Source of the DNA: Deltaproteobacteria bacterium
Lineage (GTDB): Bacteria > Desulfobacterota > Deferrimicrobia > Deferrimicrobiales > Deferrimicrobiaceae
Assembly: GCA_016234845.1 (NCBI GenBank)
Contig: JACRNP010000015.1
Span: forward strand, 1 to 42,191
Reading direction: 5' to 3'
DNA length: 42,191 nucleotides
This document shows positions 7,101 through 18,114 of the stretch, one piece after another. The translations under genes were made by a program, and so were the position numbers. The notes beneath the pieces were generated by a model. That model saw only the letters and a list, made by a program, of their open reading frames with translations, had not been told where the DNA came from and made no database searches. The first letter of the stretch is position 1. Each line of letters opens with the position of its first letter.

Positions 7101-8435
7101 ATGAACCGCTCGTTTCCGATATGCGGCCTGTGCCTCGCGGCCCTGATCCTCCTTCCGGGGATGGCCCACGCCGCGGGCGAGGACCCTTCCCTGCCGCTCC
7201 TGCGATACCTCGTCCTCATCCTCCTGGCCGCGAAGCTGATGGGGCATCTCGGAGTGTTGCTGGGGCAGCCCGCGGTTCTCGGAGAGCTCTGCGCCGGAAT
7301 CCTCCTGGGAAATCTCGGACTTCTCGGGGTCGCCGGATTCGGGGGGATCGCCTCCGATCCTTACGTCGACATCCTGGCCCGGATCGGGGTCATCGTCCTG
7401 CTCTTCGAAGTGGGATTGGAGTCCACGATCCGGGACATCATCGGCGTGGGGGTGTCCTCCCTGCTCGTGGCGGTGCTGGGCGTGGCGGCCCCCTTCGGGC
7501 TGGGGTGGCTCGTCGGCGCCTGGCTTCTTCCGGAGAGTTCTCCCTACGCCCATGCCTTCCTGGGCGCGGCGTTGTGCGCGACCAGCGTGGGAATTACCGC
7601 GCGCGTTCTTCAGGATATCGGCAAATCCCGGGAGAAGGAGGCCAGGATCATCCTCGGGGCCGCCGTCATCGACGATGTGCTCGGTCTCATCATCCTCGCG
7701 TCCGTCTCGGGTGTCATTCTCGCGGTCGAGGGCGGGAAATCCTCCGGGGCGTGGCCGCTTGCGGCGATCGTCCTGAAGGCGGTCGGGTTTCTGGCAGGCT
7801 CCCTCCTTCTCGGGGCCCTTCTCACGCCGAAGATCTTCACAACGGCCGCGAAGTTGCGCGGTCCGGGGGTCCTGGTCGGCGTCTCCCTGGCCTTCTGCTT
7901 CCTGCTCTCGTTCCTCGCCGGCGAGGCGGGGCTTGCGCCCATCGTCGGGGCGTTCGCGGCCGGCCTGATCCTGGAGCCGGTCCATTTCCAGGCGTTCGGG
8001 GAACGGAGCATCCGTCATCTGGAGGAAGCTCTCGCGCCATTGTCGGGATTCCTGGCGCCCGTGTTCTTCGTTCAGATGGGGGCAAAGGTGGATCTGCGGG
8101 TTTTCGCCTCCGCGGACACGGTTTGGCTCGCACTCGCGTTGACGGTTGCCGCGATCATCGGCAAGCAGGCATGTTCGCTCGGGGTTCTGGAGAGGGGGGC
8201 CAACCGCTGGGCCGTGGGATTCGGCATGATACCGCGCGGGGAGGTGGGGCTCATCTTCGCCAGCATCGGGGCGACGCTCGTTCTTGGGGGAGAACGGATC
8301 ATCGACGACACCACGTATTCGGCGGTGATCATCATGGTCCTCCTGACGACGCTCGTCACGCCGCCCCTGTTGAAATGGTCTCTGATCTCCCGGGGTACCT
8401 CCGGTCATTCCGCTGATCGCCAAAACGTTGTATAA
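7101..8435 (+). CDS. CPA2-type cation/proton antiporter
   Basis: This is a 444-residue integral membrane protein of the monovalent cation:proton antiporter-2 type (KefB/NapA-like membrane domain), expected to exchange Na+ or K+ for H+. An N-terminal cleavable signal-like segment ending AHA (about residues 1-25) is followed by about 12 hydrophobic helices. Recognisable motifs are ATSVGITARVLQDIG, GAAVIDDVLGLIIL with the ion-site acidic pair, and GMIPRGEVGLIFA. There is no cytoplasmic RCK/TrkA domain. It begins 19 bases after the ClC stop, so it is probably cotranscribed. The start is uncertain: an in-frame GTG at 7098 directly precedes the chosen ATG, and no well-spaced ribosome site is visible. 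The ion specificity cannot be read from the sequence. Confidence 0.88.
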   Translation: MNRSFPICGLCLAALILLPGMAHAAGEDPSLPLLRYLVLILLAAKLMGHLGVLLGQPAVLGELCAGILLGNLGLLGVAGFGGIASDPYVDILARIGVIVLLFEVGLESTIRDIIGVGVSSLLVAVLGVAAPFGLGWLVGAWLLPESSPYAHAFLGAALCATSVGITARVLQDIGKSREKEARIILGAAVIDDVLGLIILASVSGVILAVEGGKSSGAWPLAAIVLKAVGFLAGSLLLGALLTPKIFTTAAKLRGPGVLVGVSLAFCFLLSFLAGEAGLAPIVGAFAAGLILEPVHFQAFGERSIRHLEEALAPLSGFLAPVFFVQMGAKVDLRVFASADTVWLALALTVAAIIGKQACSLGVLERGANRWAVGFGMIPRGEVGLIFASIGATLVLGGERIIDDTTYSAVIIMVLLTTLVTPPLLKWSLISRGTSGHSADRQNVV

Positions 8436-8449
8436 TCTGATTTATAACG
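8426..8449. promoter_or_regulatory. ModE-like operator upstream of tupA
   Basis: The sequence CGTTGTATA-N6-TTTATAACG is an inverted repeat with 9-base arms (two mismatches between arms). It closely matches the molybdate/tungstate-responsive ModE box as I remember it (CGTTATATA-N6-TATATAACG). It begins inside the last codons of the antiporter gene and overlaps a TATAAT hexamer (8431-8436) that could be the -10 of tupABC. Occupation would repress the transporter when oxyanion is plentiful. No modE gene is in this window. Confidence 0.6.
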
Positions 8450-8562
8450 ATTCCCCCGACCGAACGGAGTTCCCGATGGCCGCCCGCGCCCATCGACTTT
8501 CCGGCATCCGCGTGCGGCCCGCCGGCGCGGGGACCGGAAAGACGTCGCCAGGGGAGGAAGAT

Positions 8563-9417
8563 ATGGCACGCCGGAAGATGTTCGCGTTTCTCGCCGCGCT
8601 TGCGTGCGCGGCGGCCCTGTTCCACGCGGTCCCCGCGTCGGCCGCGTCGAGGAACCTGATCCTTGCGACGACGACGAGCACGCAGGATTCAGGGCTCCTC
8701 GACGTGCTGATCCCGGCGTTCGAGAAGAAGACCGGGCTCTTCGTGAAGACGATCGCCGTCGGGTCGGGGCAGGCGATGGCGATGGGGGAGAAGGGGGAGG
8801 CGGACGTCCTCCTCGTCCATTCGCCGGCGGCCGAGGAGAAGTTCCTGCGGGACGGATTCGGCTCGTCGCGCGCGCTCGTGATGCACAACGACTTCATCCT
8901 CGTCGGGCCGGCGGCCGATCCGGCGGGAATCCGGGGGGCGAGGCCGTCGGTCGAGGCGTTCCGGAAGATCGCCGCGAAGGGGGCGCTTTTCCTTTCGCGC
9001 GGCGACAAGTCCGGGACGCATTCGAAGGAGATGGGGCTCTGGAAGGCGGCCGGCGTCTCCGGCGAGGGGAAGCCTTGGTACCAGCAGACCGGCCTCGGGA
9101 TGGGACAGACGCTTTCGGTCGCGGCGGAGAAGAAGGGATACACGCTCGCCGACCGCGGCACCTACCTCGCCATGAGGAAATCGCTCGGTATCCCGATCCT
9201 CGTCGAGGGGGACAAGGATCTCCTGAACGTCTACCACGTGATCGTCGTGAACCCCGCGAAGTGGCCGAAGGTCAACGCGGAGGGGGCGAAGGCGTTCGCC
9301 GCATTCATGGTCGCCCCCGACACCCAGAAGACGATCGGCACGTTCGGCGTCGAGAAGTTCGGCGCGCCGCTCTTCTTCCCGGACGCGGGAAAGAAGCTCG
9401 AAGACCTCGGGAAGTAG
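8563..9417 (+). CDS. tupA: Tungstate ABC transporter substrate-binding protein TupA
   Basis: This is a periplasmic binding protein that captures tungstate (possibly molybdate) for import. The 284-residue protein begins with a signal peptide (MARRKMF, hydrophobic core, cleavage after ASA at about residue 27). The mature start contains TTTSTQDSGLLD, the TTTS oxyanion-binding motif of TupA/WtpA-like proteins, followed by DVLLVHSPAAEEKF and SRGDKSGTHSKE, all conserved in TupA. I chose the ATG at 8563 because GGGGAGGA ends five bases upstream; the open frame extends upstream to 8428 but those codons lie in the regulatory gap. It is the first gene of tupABC. Distinguishing tungstate from molybdate needs binding data, although the TTTSTQDSG type is usually tungstate specific. 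Confidence 0.92.
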   Translation: MARRKMFAFLAALACAAALFHAVPASAASRNLILATTTSTQDSGLLDVLIPAFEKKTGLFVKTIAVGSGQAMAMGEKGEADVLLVHSPAAEEKFLRDGFGSSRALVMHNDFILVGPAADPAGIRGARPSVEAFRKIAAKGALFLSRGDKSGTHSKEMGLWKAAGVSGEGKPWYQQTGLGMGQTLSVAAEKKGYTLADRGTYLAMRKSLGIPILVEGDKDLLNVYHVIVVNPAKWPKVNAEGAKAFAAFMVAPDTQKTIGTFGVEKFGAPLFFPDAGKKLEDLGK

Positions 9418-9452
9418 CTCCCGCGTTCGCGCGGGGTTGGTAAGATGTCCTC

Positions 9453-10151
9453 ATGCAGATGATCCTCGACGGCCTCCGCGAGGCGTTCCGGCTGCTCGTC
9501 ACGCTCGACCCCGAGGTCGTCCGGATCGTTATCCTGTCCCTGAAGGTCTCCGGGACCGCGACGCTCGTCGCGCTCGTGATCGGCCTCTCCGGCGGAGTAG
9601 CCCTCGCCTTCCTGCGCTTCCCCGGCCGCAATCTTCTCGTCGCCGCCGTCAACACCGGCATGGGCGTCCCGCCGGTGGTCGTCGGCCTCTTCGTCTCCAT
9701 CCTGCTGTGGCGGAACGGGCCGCTCGGGATGCTCGAACTCCTCTACACCCCCGCCGCGATGATCGTCGCGCAGGTCGTCATCGCGACCCCGATCGTCATG
9801 GGGATCTCGCTCGCCGCGCTGCAGGCGCTCCCCGAAAAGCTCCGCTGGCAGGCGGTCGGACTCGGCGCGAGCCGGATGCAGACGGTCTGGATCCTCGTCC
9901 GGGAGGCGCGCCTGCCGCTCCTCGCCGCCGTGATGGCGGGGTTCGGCGGCGTCATCTCCGAGATCGGCGCGTCGATCATGGTCGGCGGGAACATCCGGGG
10001 ATACACCCGCGTGCTGACGACGGCGACGGTGATGGAGACGTCGCGCGGGAACTTCGAGATCGCGATCGGCCTCGGGATCCTCCTGCTGCTGCTGTCGTTC
10101 GGCGTGAACGCGACGCTTACGAAGATCCAGCAGAGGAAGCGGCCGCGATGA
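9453..10151 (+). CDS. tupB: Tungstate ABC transporter permease TupB
   Basis: This is the membrane channel component of the tungstate importer, 232 residues with about five or six hydrophobic helices. The cytoplasmic EAA-type loop that docks to the ATPase is visible as EKLRWQAVGLGASRMQTVWILVREARLP at about residues 129-156. The next helix contains EIGASIMVGGNIRGYTR, typical of TupB/ModB-like permeases. It starts 35 bases after tupA and its stop overlaps the tupC start (ATGA), so stoichiometric production with the ATPase is likely. The ribosome site is weak, which suggests read-through dependence on tupA transcription. Confidence 0.92.
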   Translation: MQMILDGLREAFRLLVTLDPEVVRIVILSLKVSGTATLVALVIGLSGGVALAFLRFPGRNLLVAAVNTGMGVPPVVVGLFVSILLWRNGPLGMLELLYTPAAMIVAQVVIATPIVMGISLAALQALPEKLRWQAVGLGASRMQTVWILVREARLPLLAAVMAGFGGVISEIGASIMVGGNIRGYTRVLTTATVMETSRGNFEIAIGLGILLLLLSFGVNATLTKIQQRKRPR

Positions 10152-11287
10152 GCGTCACGGCGGCGGACAGGACGCCGGACGGGGCGCGCCTTCCGTTACT
10201 GGCCGCGGACCGGCTGCGCGTCGAGCGGGGCGGGGCGACCCTCCTCGACGTCCCTTCCCTTTCGGTGTTCGAGGGGGAGACGCTCGCCGTGATCGGAGGA
10301 AACGGGGCGGGGAAGACGACGCTTTTACTCGCTCTGGCGACGGTCCTTGCGCCCTCTTCCGGTGCCGTCCTCTTCCGCGGAAAGCCGGTCGGCTCGGGGG
10401 AGACGGCGCTCCCGTACCGCCGGAAGATCGCGGTCGCGTTCCAGGAGCCGCTCCTGTTCGACGGGACGGTGGCGCGGAACGCGGCGGAAGGGTTGCGTCT
10501 ACGGAAAGTGCCGGCGGAGGAAGCCGCGCGGCGCGCCGGGAACATGCTCGAGCGTTTCCGCATCGCGCGCCTCGCCGGGCGGTCCGCCCGGACCCTGTCG
10601 GGCGGGGAAGCGCAGAGGGTGTCGCTCGCACGGGCGTTCGCCGTCGATCCGGAGGTCGTCTTCCTCGACGAGCCGTTCTCCGCGCTCGATCCGGAGTCGC
10701 GCGAGGGGATCGTGGACGACCTCGAGACGGCCCTTCGCGATTCGGGGACGACGGCGGTCTTCGTCACGCACGACCGGGTCGAGGCGCTCCGCCTCGGCGA
10801 CCGGATCGCGGTGATGCACGCAGGGCGGATCACGCAGGTCGGGACGCCCGACGAGGTGATGAACCGCCCGGCGGACGGGATCGTGGCGTCGTTCGTAGGT
10901 GCCGAGACGGTCCTGGACGGAGTCGTCGTCTCCGCCGGGAACGGCGTGTTCGTCGCGCGCGTCGGTGCGCCGGGAGCGTCCGGCGCCGCCCCGTCGGTCG
11001 AAGCGGTCGGAACGTGCGGGATCGGCGACCGGGTCCTGCTCTGCATCCGACCCGAGAACGTTACGCTGTCGCTCCCCGGCGGGTCGGCCACCTCGGCGCG
11101 GAACGTCTTCCCCGGGGTCGTTTCGAAGGTGACGCCGCAGGGGGCGGTCCAGCGGGTCGTCGTCGACTGCGGGGCCCTTCTCTCGGCCCTCGTCACCACG
11201 CACGCCGCGGTCGAGCTCGGCCTGTCCCCGGGGCGCCCGATCGTCGCGTCGGTCAAGGCGACGGCGGTCCACGCGATCCGACGCTGA
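10148..11287 (+). CDS. tupC: Tungstate ABC transporter ATP-binding protein TupC
   Basis: This is the cytoplasmic ATPase that powers TupAB. The 379-residue protein has Walker A GGNGAGKTT (residues 50-58), Q-loop AVAFQEPLLF, signature LSGGEAQRVSLARAF, Walker B VVFLDEPFSALD and the switch histidine in FVTHD. The last about 130 residues form a C-terminal extension with VLLCIRPENVTL, typical of TOBE-like oxyanion-sensing domains that allow trans-inhibition. That makes it longer than minimal TupC proteins (about 240 residues) and more like ModC/WtpC. It starts at the ATG overlapping the tupB stop; the longer open frame upstream is a shadow of tupB. It converges with gyrB, with 30 bases between stops. 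Confidence 0.9.
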   Translation: MSVTAADRTPDGARLPLLAADRLRVERGGATLLDVPSLSVFEGETLAVIGGNGAGKTTLLLALATVLAPSSGAVLFRGKPVGSGETALPYRRKIAVAFQEPLLFDGTVARNAAEGLRLRKVPAEEAARRAGNMLERFRIARLAGRSARTLSGGEAQRVSLARAFAVDPEVVFLDEPFSALDPESREGIVDDLETALRDSGTTAVFVTHDRVEALRLGDRIAVMHAGRITQVGTPDEVMNRPADGIVASFVGAETVLDGVVVSAGNGVFVARVGAPGASGAAPSVEAVGTCGIGDRVLLCIRPENVTLSLPGGSATSARNVFPGVVSKVTPQGAVQRVVVDCGALLSALVTTHAAVELGLSPGRPIVASVKATAVHAIRR

Positions 11288-11308
11288 AAAACTCCGATCC
11301 GTGCGGAG
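11287..11308 (-). terminator. Weak intrinsic terminator after gyrB
   Basis: On the minus strand a CTCCG/CGGAG stem with a 7-base loop is followed by TTTTT at 11291-11287. It lies directly after the gyrB stop and overlaps the end of tupC. The 5-bp stem is short, so efficiency is uncertain. Confidence 0.4.
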
Positions 11309-11317
11309 AGAGAAAAG

Positions 11318-13864
<2,547 letters not shown>

Positions 13865-13901
13865 TTATAACTGCCGGATATCGCTTAAGAAACCGGCAAT
13901 A

Positions 13902-15026
13902 TCAGAAAATGCGCATCGGCATGACGATCGCCAGGTACGCCGCGTCCTTCTCCGGCCGCAGGATCACCTGGGACACCTCGTCCTTCATCTGGAGGACCAC
14001 CTTCTCCTCCGCGATCCCGGACACGGCGTCCTGCAGGTATCTTCCGTTGAACCCGATCTTCATCGCGGGCCCTTCGTACTCCGCCTCGAGCAGGTCCTGC
14101 GCCTCCCCCTGGTCGGGACTGGTGGAGGACACCTCGAGCTGCTTGCCGGAAAACGAAAGCTTCACGCTGTGGACCTTGTCGGGCGCCATGACGCCGACGC
14201 GGCGCAGCACCTCCGCGAACGCGTCCCGGTTCACCGTGGCGGTCAGCAGGTTCTCCTTCGGGACGACCTGGCGGTAGTCCGGGAACTCGGCGTCGAGCAG
14301 CCGCACCCACACCTCCGTGTCCCCCTTCGCCGCGAACAGGAACTTCTCGGAGGAGGAAAGCTCGATCGACCCCGGTCCGCTCTCCGCGAGTTTCCGGATC
14401 TCGAGCACGCCCTTCCGCGGGACCAGGACCTTCCGGGACGACAGCAGCTCCCCGATGTTCCCCGCCTCCCCGTCCGCCATCGCCAGCCGGTGCCCGTCGG
14501 TGGCGACCATCCGGAGCCGCGCGCCTTCCTTCGTGTCCACCCGCTCCATCAGGATCCCGGCGAGGTTGTACCTCGTCTCGTCCGACGACGCGAACGACGC
14601 CACCCGTTCCGACAGTCTCCGGAACATCTCCCCGTCCACCGAAACCGGCTTCCCCTTGGGCTTCTCCGGCATCTCCGGGAACTCCTGCGCCGGGAGCCCC
14701 GCCAGCCGGAAATGGGACCGGCCGGAGGAGATCTCCACGTAGTTCCCTTCCTTCCCCGCCGCCTTCACCGGGGACTCCTTCGGGAGCACCTTGGCGATGT
14801 CCAGCAGCTTGCGCGCCGGCAGGGCGATGGAGCCGGCCTCGCCCGACGCGATCGGCTGGATGCAGCGGATCACGATCTCCAGGTCCGAGGAAACGACCGT
14901 CAGGCTTCCCCCCGCGACCGTCATCAACGCGTGGGATAGGACGGGCATCGTGTGCCGGCGTTCCGCGACCCCCTGGATGCCGGTCAGCACATCGATGAGC
15001 TGGTCTCTGTCCACAGTGAAGTTCAT
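13902..15026 (-). CDS. dnaN: DNA polymerase III beta subunit (sliding clamp)
   Basis: DnaN forms the ring-shaped dimer that tethers the replicative polymerase to DNA. The 374-residue length is normal. The three-fold repeated clamp domain architecture is visible: N-terminal MNFTVDRDQLIDVLTGIQGVAERRHTMPVLSH, the middle domain with LPAQEFPEMP and RYNLAGILME, and the C-terminus ending in the typical VILRPEKDAAYLAIVMPMRIF-like segment. The ATG at 15026 has AAGAGGA upstream. It lies between dnaA and gyrB on the same strand, and the gap to dnaA contains DnaA boxes. Confidence 0.97.
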   Translation of the reverse strand: MNFTVDRDQLIDVLTGIQGVAERRHTMPVLSHALMTVAGGSLTVVSSDLEIVIRCIQPIASGEAGSIALPARKLLDIAKVLPKESPVKAAGKEGNYVEISSGRSHFRLAGLPAQEFPEMPEKPKGKPVSVDGEMFRRLSERVASFASSDETRYNLAGILMERVDTKEGARLRMVATDGHRLAMADGEAGNIGELLSSRKVLVPRKGVLEIRKLAESGPGSIELSSSEKFLFAAKGDTEVWVRLLDAEFPDYRQVVPKENLLTATVNRDAFAEVLRRVGVMAPDKVHSVKLSFSGKQLEVSSTSPDQGEAQDLLEAEYEGPAMKIGFNGRYLQDAVSGIAEEKVVLQMKDEVSQVILRPEKDAAYLAIVMPMRIF

Positions 15027-15220
15027 CGTTATCCTCTTCTTGTTTCAGTATTAAAAAAGATAGCAGCGGGAGCAGAGGGTGTGGAAGCTGTGGATATCAT
15101 CCTCGCGTCGGCGCGCGACGGGGATCGGAGCTGTTGGGGAATTGGAGATGAACGATGGATGCGGCGGACGGAAACTGTGGACAGCAAGTAGCCGTTCCTT
15201 TTCTCCACAAGGTTATCCCT
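15027..15220. other. Probable replication origin element (dnaA-dnaN gap)
   Basis: The gap contains several DnaA-box-like 9-mers: TGTGGATAT at 15089-15097 (one mismatch to the reverse of TTATCCACA), TTCTCCACA at 15201-15209 (one mismatch), TGTGGAAGC at 15080-15088, TGTGGACAG at 15176-15184, and TTATCC at 15213-15218 inside the dnaA stop region. An A/T-rich stretch at about 15042-15066, next to the dnaN start, is a candidate unwinding site. With the DnaA boxes upstream of dnaA this may form a bipartite origin. Confidence 0.6.
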
Positions 15221-16553
15221 CGATTTTCTTCCGGAGGGTTTCCACCGTGTTTCTTAAAGATACATCGTCCGCGACCTTCTTCCCAATTTTTTTTACCGCG
15301 TACATGACGGTCGTGTGATCGCGCCCGCCGAACCGGTGGCCGATGTCGGGAAAGGAGCAGCGCGTCATCTCCCGGATCAGGTACATCGCCACCTGGCGCG
15401 GAGCCGCGACCACCTTGTGCTTCCGGTCGGACCGCAGGTCGGACACCTTGACGCCGTAATGGTCGGCGACCGCTTTCAGGACCGCGTCGGGGGAGATCTC
15501 CTTCACCCCGTTGTTCAGCGGGGAGAGGAACGATTTCGCCAGGTCGAGGTTGATCTCCTTGCTCATGAGCGACGCGTGGGCTCCGATCCGGATCAGGTAC
15601 CCCTCCAGCTCGCGGATGTTGCTCTTGACCACGGTCGCGAGGTAAAGCGCCACGTCCTCGGGGAGCGGGATGTTCTCGGCCTCCGCCTTGCGGTTCAGGA
15701 TGGCCACCCGCGTCTCGATGTCGGGGGCCTGGATGTCGGCGACCAGCCCCCATTCGAAACGCGACTGGATCCGCTCCTCGAGGTCCGGGATCTCCTTGGG
15801 AAACTTGTCGCTGGTCACCACGATCTGCTTCCGGGACGAGTACAGGTCGTTGAAGGTGTGGAAGAACTCCTCCTGGGTCCGCGTCTTTCCGGCGATGAAC
15901 TGGACGTCGTCCACCAGGAGGATGTCGGCGTTCCGGTACCGTTCCTTGAACTCCTGCATCCGGTTCGTGCGGATCGAGTGGATCAGCTCGTTGGTGAACT
16001 TCTCCGCGGGGACGTAGCAGACCCGCAGCCGCGGGTTCCGGGTCAGCGCCTCGTTCCCGATCGCGTGCAGCAGGTGGGTTTTTCCCAGCCCCACACCCCC
16101 GTAGATGAAGAGCGGGTTGTAGCTGTTCCCCGGATCGTTGGACACCGCGGCGGACGCGGCGTGCGCGAACTGGTTTCCCGTCCCGATGACGAACCGTTCG
16201 AACGTGTACCGGCTGTTGAGGACGGGAGGGACGATCCGGGCCCGCGTGACGGTATCCACCGGGAGCTGCAGGTACCGGGGCGGCGTGACCGGCGGCGGGA
16301 GCGGCTCTTCCTCCCCCCCCACCACGATCTCGACGGAGACCTCCTCGCCCAGTTCCCGGCGGGTGATCTCCTCGATCTGGGAGATGTGGTTGTCCTCGAT
16401 CCACTGCTTGAAGAATTTGTGCGGCGTCGCGATGAAGAGGACGGCCCCCTCCCGCGTGACGAACCGCAGGGGGCGAAGCCACGTCTCGAACACCTGCTCG
16501 GACACCTCGCCCTTCATCTGGGCGAGGACCCGTTCCCACGCCTTGGAAGTCAT
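15213..16553 (-). CDS. dnaA: Chromosomal replication initiator protein DnaA
   Basis: DnaA is an AAA+ ATPase that binds 9-base boxes and opens the origin. This 446-residue protein has all four domains: N-terminal helicase-loading domain with [24 protein letters not shown], a proline-rich linker (about 80-105), the AAA+ core starting [18 protein letters not shown] with Walker [17 protein letters not shown] and Walker [15 protein letters not shown], and the C-terminal DNA-binding domain with the signature [15 protein letters not shown]. The ATG at 16553 has GGGAG upstream. It is transcribed leftward toward dnaN and gyrB. A pair of inverted DnaA boxes about 105 bases upstream suggests autoregulation. 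Confidence 0.98.
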   Translation of the reverse strand: MTSKAWERVLAQMKGEVSEQVFETWLRPLRFVTREGAVLFIATPHKFFKQWIEDNHISQIEEITRRELGEEVSVEIVVGGEEEPLPPPVTPPRYLQLPVDTVTRARIVPPVLNSRYTFERFVIGTGNQFAHAASAAVSNDPGNSYNPLFIYGGVGLGKTHLLHAIGNEALTRNPRLRVCYVPAEKFTNELIHSIRTNRMQEFKERYRNADILLVDDVQFIAGKTRTQEEFFHTFNDLYSSRKQIVVTSDKFPKEIPDLEERIQSRFEWGLVADIQAPDIETRVAILNRKAEAENIPLPEDVALYLATVVKSNIRELEGYLIRIGAHASLMSKEINLDLAKSFLSPLNNGVKEISPDAVLKAVADHYGVKVSDLRSDRKHKVVAAPRQVAMYLIREMTRCSFPDIGHRFGGRDHTTVMYAVKKIGKKVADDVSLRNTVETLRKKIEG

Positions 16554-16658
16554 CCCGCCGGCTCCCGGAAACCGGGGGGTGAAGCCGTCGCAAGGAGGCG
16601 AAAATCGTTCATTTCTGGCATGTTAAGCCCGCGTAAAATGAAATAGTTGCCAACAAGG

Positions 16659-16678
16659 TTATCCACACCTGTGGATAA
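16659..16678. promoter_or_regulatory. Inverted pair of perfect DnaA boxes
   Basis: TTATCCACA (16659-16667) and its reverse complement TGTGGATAA (16670-16678) are separated by two bases. Both match the consensus exactly. They lie about 105 bases upstream of dnaA, where they can serve in origin function and in autorepression of dnaA. Confidence 0.8.
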
Positions 16679-16832
16679 AGCGGAATGTTTCATGAAATCG
16701 GTGTCTTAAGGGCGCTTTGGGTCGGTATTTCCACGGGAAACTTCGTGCGGTTCTACTCGATGGGTTTCCGCCTCCCGGCGCTTGTAGAGGCTACGGTGAG
16801 GGATGGAGGGTACCACACGCGAAAAAAAGGAA

Positions 16833-17471
16833 TCAAGGAGATTTTTCCCCGGCGCCGCGCGAGGCGATTTTCCGTCGGTACAAATCCCAGTTGACAACCA
16901 CGTGGAGATCCGCCAACGCCCGGTTTCTGGCGGTCCGGTACGCTTCCGAACGGAGGAAGCGGCGCAGCGGTCCCCGCCCCGACATCACCTGCTCGGATGC
17001 GACCCACGGCAGCGGCGCCCCCGTGCCGCGATCGAAGAGGCACCCCTCGCGGATCGCGTCGGACGCGAGCGCGATCGGAACCGCGGCCAGGTCGCGGGCG
17101 ATCGCCTGGAACCTCCCCTCCTCCGCCGGGTCGAGGTAGCGGAACGCGCGGGAGTAGAAAAGCGCGGTGTGGAAATGGTCCGGGACGTCGAGGACGCCGT
17201 CGACCGAAAGCTCCCGCGAGAAGGCCGACAGCAGGGCAAAGAGCTCCGAAAGGAGACCCAGCCCCGGCAGCAGCCCCGCCCGTTCCAGCCGCTCCCGGAC
17301 CTCCGCCGCGTCGTACCGTCCGAAGAGGCGGTTCTCCGGGTTCTCCCCCGTGAGCTCGAACAGCACCTCGCTCTCCGTTGTCCCGGCGGCGGACGGCCTC
17401 CCTTTCGCCGACAGAAGCGGGAAACGGAGAAGGCGCCGCAGGTTGAACCGGGGATGGTTCCGGTAGGGCAT
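16833..17471 (-). CDS. Uncharacterised origin-adjacent protein
   Basis: I do not recognise a named family. The 212-residue product is soluble, with no signal or membrane segment. It is rich in Arg, Glu, Leu and Phe, and starts with a basic stretch ([18 protein letters not shown]). Helical segments follow, including [35 protein letters not shown] in residues about 55-90, then [21 protein letters not shown] and a C-terminal basic region [15 protein letters not shown]. The ATG at 17471 is preceded by GGAGG at ideal spacing, which supports a real gene. The open frame upstream runs through the rpmH promoter and rpmH antisense and is a shadow. It sits between the DnaA boxes and the rpmH promoter, transcribed toward dnaA. 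A role near the origin is only suggested by position. Confidence 0.7.
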   Translation of the reverse strand: MPYRNHPRFNLRRLLRFPLLSAKGRPSAAGTTESEVLFELTGENPENRLFGRYDAAEVRERLERAGLLPGLGLLSELFALLSAFSRELSVDGVLDVPDHFHTALFYSRAFRYLDPAEEGRFQAIARDLAAVPIALASDAIREGCLFDRGTGAPLPWVASEQVMSGRGPLRRFLRSEAYRTARNRALADLHVVVNWDLYRRKIASRGAGEKSP

Positions 17472-17508
17472 CGCGCCTCCGCGGTTTCGGCGTTTCCGGG
17501 AATACCGG

Positions 17509-17538
17509 TTGACACGGCTCTCCGGAAAGAAATAGATT
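17509..17538 (+). promoter_or_regulatory. Promoter of the rpmH-rnpA operon
   Basis: A perfect TTGACA (17509-17514) is followed after 18 bases by TAGATT (17533-17538), four of six matches to TATAAT. It lies 54 bases before rpmH and diverges from the uncharacterised gene ending at 16833. An A/T-rich stretch TTATAC follows immediately. Confidence 0.65.
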
Positions 17539-17591
17539 ATACATTTCCCAACGTTTGGGCGAGTTGCGTTCACGGAAGGAGCGAAGGAACC

Positions 17592-17744
17592 ATGAAGCGT
17601 ACATACCAGCCGCATAACCTGCGGCGGAAAAGAACCCACGGCTTCCGCGAGCGCATGTCGACCGCGGCGGGCCGGAAGGTCCTCGCGCGGCGCCGCGCCA
17701 AGGGCCGCAAGCGACTGACCGTGGCGGTCAGCGGCAAGAAGTGA
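17592..17744 (+). CDS. rpmH: 50S ribosomal protein L34
   Basis: This 50-residue, very basic protein is the small ribosomal protein L34. The sequence has the family pattern [21 protein letters not shown], followed by [16 protein letters not shown]; length and charge are typical. Strong ribosome-binding sequence GGAAGGAGCGAAGGAAC lies just upstream of the ATG. Its stop overlaps the GTG start of rnpA (GTGA), the conserved rpmH-rnpA pairing. Confidence 0.97.
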   Translation: MKRTYQPHNLRRKRTHGFRERMSTAAGRKVLARRRAKGRKRLTVAVSGKK

Positions 17745-18109
17745 CCGTAACCCACCGGGAACGCCCCCACCGCTTCCCCGCCGATGAACGGCTTCGCACC
17801 GACCGGGAGTTCCGGGACGTGGTGCGCAAGGGGGAGCGCGTCCACACGCCGCATTATACGGTGTACCGGGACGCCCTGGGCGGGGAACGACGGCAGGTGG
17901 GGATCTCCGCGGGGAAGCGCGCCGGGGGCGCCGTGGTCCGCAACCGGGCCAAGCGGCTCCTGCGGGAATTCTACCGGCTTCACAAAGGCGCCTTCCCGGC
18001 CGGCACCCGAACCGCCATCGTGGTCCGGAAAGACCCGGAGAACGCGGCGCTCCCCGCCGTGTGCGCCGAACTGCTCCCCGCCATCCGTCGGCGCTGGGGA
18101 GTGAATTGA
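17741..18109 (+). CDS. rnpA: Ribonuclease P protein component
   Basis: RnpA is the protein cofactor of RNase P, which trims the 5' end of precursor tRNA. The 122-residue protein contains [46 protein letters not shown] (with the RNR signature near residue 70) and a basic C-terminus. The start is the GTG at 17741 inside the rpmH stop, so the two are translationally coupled. Normally yidD overlaps or closely follows rnpA; here a 168-bp palindromic repeat occupies the gap. Confidence 0.96.
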   Translation: MTVTHRERPHRFPADERLRTDREFRDVVRKGERVHTPHYTVYRDALGGERRQVGISAGKRAGGAVVRNRAKRLLREFYRLHKGAFPAGTRTAIVVRKDPENAALPAVCAELLPAIRRRWGVN

Positions 18110-18114
18110 AGCAG

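Noticed and set aside
8428-8562. Longer tupA start with 45 extra residues
   Set aside because: It would place residues before the signal peptide and over the ModE-like box; the ATG at 8563 has a near-ideal ribosome site and gives a normal signal peptide.
16687-16699. GTTTCATGAAAT as a third parS
   Set aside because: It lacks the two central bases of the parS palindrome and has a mismatch in the right arm, while the two true sites match perfectly.
16685-16894. Short plus-strand frame in the dnaA upstream region
   Set aside because: There is no ribosome site or recognisable product; it overlaps the DnaA-box region and the end of an opposite-strand gene.
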